Source: Thermococcus sp.
GTDB taxonomy: Archaea > Methanobacteriota_B > Thermococci > Thermococcales > Thermococcaceae
Assembly (NCBI GenBank): GCA_011050175.1
Contig: DRGF01000154.1
Coordinates: 1-6,747 of the forward strand
DNA: 6,747 bases
Reading direction: 5' to 3'
Shown: one piece after another, positions 5,364 to 6,747 of the stretch
How the letters are laid out: each line of letters opens with the position of its first letter
How positions within the stretch are numbered: the stretch's first letter is position 1
Notes under the pieces: model-generated
The model's database searches: none
What the model saw: only the letters and a program-made list of their open reading frames with translations
Told to the model about the DNA's origin: nothing
Made by a program: the position numbers and the translations under genes

Positions 5364-5382
5364 CTACGACCCCCGATACAAC

Positions 5383-5401
5383 GATAAAACAGTCTAAAAT
5401 A
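5383..5401 (+). promoter_or_regulatory. Weak candidate promoter of cdc48
   Basis: CTAAAATA (5394-5401), or GATAAAAC (5383-5390), could be TATA boxes with starts near 5424 or 5412, leaving a short leader with the ribosome site. Neither has a clear BRE, and no TGGTAA-type Phr site follows at the expected distance. Co-transcription from the hsp20 promoter remains possible. Confidence 0.3.
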
Positions 5402-5428
5402 AGTCTATCACACTTATCGCTCACAGAA

Positions 5429-5440
5429 AGGAGGTGGTGA
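5429..5440 (+). promoter_or_regulatory. Strong ribosome binding site of cdc48
   Basis: AGGAGGTGGTGA lies three bases before the ATG at 5444. It is the best match to the archaeal anti-Shine-Dalgarno in the window and fixes the start. Confidence 0.8.
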
Positions 5441-5443
5441 ATA

Positions 5444-6747
5444 ATGGCCGAAAAGAGGGAGGTCAAGCTCAAGGTCGCCTCTGCTTATCAGAGGGACGTT
5501 GGGAGAGGAATAGTTAGGATAGATCGTAAAGCCATGCGCGAGATTGGCGTTCAAAGCGGAGACATCATCGAGATAATAGGAACCAAGAACACTGCCGCCG
5601 TCGTCTGGCCTGCTTACCCCGAGGACGAGGGACTTGGCATCATCAGAATGGACGGAACCCTCAGGAAGAACGCTGGGGTTGGACTCGGCGACGAGGTTAC
5701 CGTGAGGAAGGCGGACGTCAAGGAGGCGAAGAAGGTCATAGTTGCTCCGACCGAGCCGATTCGCTTCGGTCACGACTTCGTTGAGTGGCTCCACAGCAGG
5801 CTCGTCGGCAGGCCGGTAGTCAGGGGAGACTACATCAAGGTCGGCATCCTCGGCCAGGAGCTCACGTTCGTGGTCACCGCAACGACTCCTGCAGGAATAG
5901 TTCAGATAACCGAGTTCACAGAGTTCACGGTCAGCGAGAAGCCAGTCAAGGAGGTCACCAAGACCGCCGCGCTCGGAGTGACCTACGAGGACATCGGCGG
6001 ACTCAAGGACGTCATCCAAAAGGTTAGGGAGATGATAGAGCTTCCGCTCAAGCACCCGGAGATATTCGAAAAGCTCGGCATCGAGCCGCCCAAGGGTGTT
6101 CTCCTCTACGGTCCGCCCGGAACAGGTAAGACCCTACTCGCGAAGGCGGTTGCAAACGAGGCCAACGCTCACTTCATAGCGATAAACGGCCCCGAGATAA
6201 TGAGCAAGTACTACGGCGAGAGCGAGGAGAGGCTCAGGGAAGTCTTCAAGGAGGCTGAAGAGAACGCACCGGCAATAATCTTCATCGACGAGATTGACGC
6301 CATCGCTCCGAAGAGAGACGAGTCACACGGCGAAGTTGAGAAGAGAGTAGTTGCACAGCTGCTCACCCTGATGGACGGCCTCAAGAGCAGGGGTAAAGTC
6401 ATAGTCATCGGCGCCACCAACAGGCCCGATGCGATAGACCCGGCCCTCAGGAGGCCCGGAAGGTTCGACCGCGAGCTTGAGGTCGGTGTGCCGGACAAGC
6501 AGGGCAGGAAGGAAATACTCCAGATACACACCAGAGGAATGCCCCTCGAACCGGAGTTCAGGAGGGGCAAGGTCATCGAGATACTTGAGGAGTTGGAGAG
6601 GAGTGACGCCTACCGTGAGAGCGCCGAGAGGGCGCTGATGAAGGTCAAGAACGCGAAGGACGAGGAGGAAATAAAGAGAGTCCTCAGGGAGGTCGACGAG
6701 AAGCTCTACGACGAGGTCAAGGCCAGGCTCATCGACGCCCTGCTGGA
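5444..6747 (+). CDS. cdc48: Cdc48/VCP-like AAA+ ATPase, 3' part beyond the window
   Basis: Hexameric unfoldase that pulls proteins out of complexes and can feed the archaeal proteasome; 434 codons are visible. The N domain comes first: a double-psi barrel at about 6-92 and a second lobe at about 95-175. D1 starts at VTYEDIGG (DIGG at 183-186). It has Walker A GPPGTGKT (223-230), aromatic pore loop KYYGESE (Tyr256-Tyr257), Walker B IDEID (Asp282, Glu283), sensor 1 Asn326 in GATNRPD, and arginine fingers Arg337 and Arg340 in RRPGRFDRE. All are intact, so D1 should be active. After HTRGMPLEP (from 362) the usual short link to the lid helices is replaced by at least 65 highly charged, probably helical residues, still unfinished at the window edge. 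I recall longer Cdc48 proteins of this kind in Thermococcales. D2 is not visible. A Cdc48-type ATPase is a reported Phr target in Pyrococcus, consistent with its place beside hsp20. Confidence 0.95.
   Translation, partial: MAEKREVKLKVASAYQRDVGRGIVRIDRKAMREIGVQSGDIIEIIGTKNTAAVVWPAYPEDEGLGIIRMDGTLRKNAGVGLGDEVTVRKADVKEAKKVIVAPTEPIRFGHDFVEWLHSRLVGRPVVRGDYIKVGILGQELTFVVTATTPAGIVQITEFTEFTVSEKPVKEVTKTAALGVTYEDIGGLKDVIQKVREMIELPLKHPEIFEKLGIEPPKGVLLYGPPGTGKTLLAKAVANEANAHFIAINGPEIMSKYYGESEERLREVFKEAEENAPAIIFIDEIDAIAPKRDESHGEVEKRVVAQLLTLMDGLKSRGKVIVIGATNRPDAIDPALRRPGRFDRELEVGVPDKQGRKEILQIHTRGMPLEPEFRRGKVIEILEELERSDAYRESAERALMKVKNAKDEEEIKRVLREVDEKLYDEVKARLIDALL

Noticed and set aside
5402..5430. Phr operator in front of cdc48
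   Set aside because: No TGGTAA-like core with TTTA and AAAA at the right spacing can be found near either candidate start.
5414..6055. Minus-strand open frame opposite the start of cdc48
   Set aside because: It lies antisense to a fully conserved N domain and shows no family motif; a codon-bias shadow.
1..6747. CRISPR array, tRNA or rRNA genes
   Set aside because: No regularly spaced direct repeats, cloverleaf or conserved rRNA segment was seen on either strand.

Overview
The window looks like the chromosome of a hyperthermophilic archaeon of the order Thermococcales, most likely a Thermococcus. The grounds are archaeal BRE/TATA promoters, Shine-Dalgarno sites of the GGAGGTGAT type, oligo-T termination, proteins rich in Glu/Lys/Arg, and the gene set itself: a stand-alone methylmalonyl-CoA mutase catalytic subunit, an archaeal metallo-beta-lactamase nuclease, an Hsp20 and an archaeal Cdc48. 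Species assignment is inference.

Layout. (1) About 1-1830, minus strand: an apparently intact IS607-type element, cut by the left window edge. It has a serine recombinase TnpA with an N-terminal MerR-like helix-turn-helix, overlapping by 20 bp an RNA-guided-nuclease-type TnpB whose RuvC and zinc-ribbon residues are all present. The last ~110 bases of tnpB and its stop codon fold into two strong hairpins, the expected place for an omega RNA (reRNA). (2) 1898-3586, minus strand: the catalytic large subunit of methylmalonyl-CoA mutase, with its own promoter and a T6 terminator just before the transposon. (3) 3587-3820: a divergent intergenic region packed with inverted repeats that no gene explains. 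(4) 3821-4678, plus strand: a metallo-beta-lactamase/beta-CASP-like nuclease. (5) 4699-5253, plus strand: an Hsp20 chaperone gene whose promoter carries a good match to the operator of the archaeal heat-shock repressor Phr. (6) 5254-5443: a GC-rich leader with several mutually exclusive hairpins. (7) 5444 to the window end, plus strand: the N-terminal half of Cdc48/VCP, ending inside an unusual charged insertion after the D1 core.

How the parts relate. hsp20 and cdc48 form a protein-quality-control pair: Hsp20 holds unfolding proteins and Cdc48 unfolds or extracts substrates. Both gene types are known Phr targets in Pyrococcus. Only hsp20 shows a visible Phr-like site here, so cdc48 may depend on read-through across the hairpin-rich spacer, or on a weak promoter of its own. 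The mutase gene has no cobalamin-binding subunit, epimerase or chaperone gene beside it in the window, and the transposon occupies its downstream side. The spots most worth a second look are the putative omega RNA, the switch-like spacer between hsp20 and cdc48, the unexplained dyads at 3652-3764 and the Cdc48 insertion.
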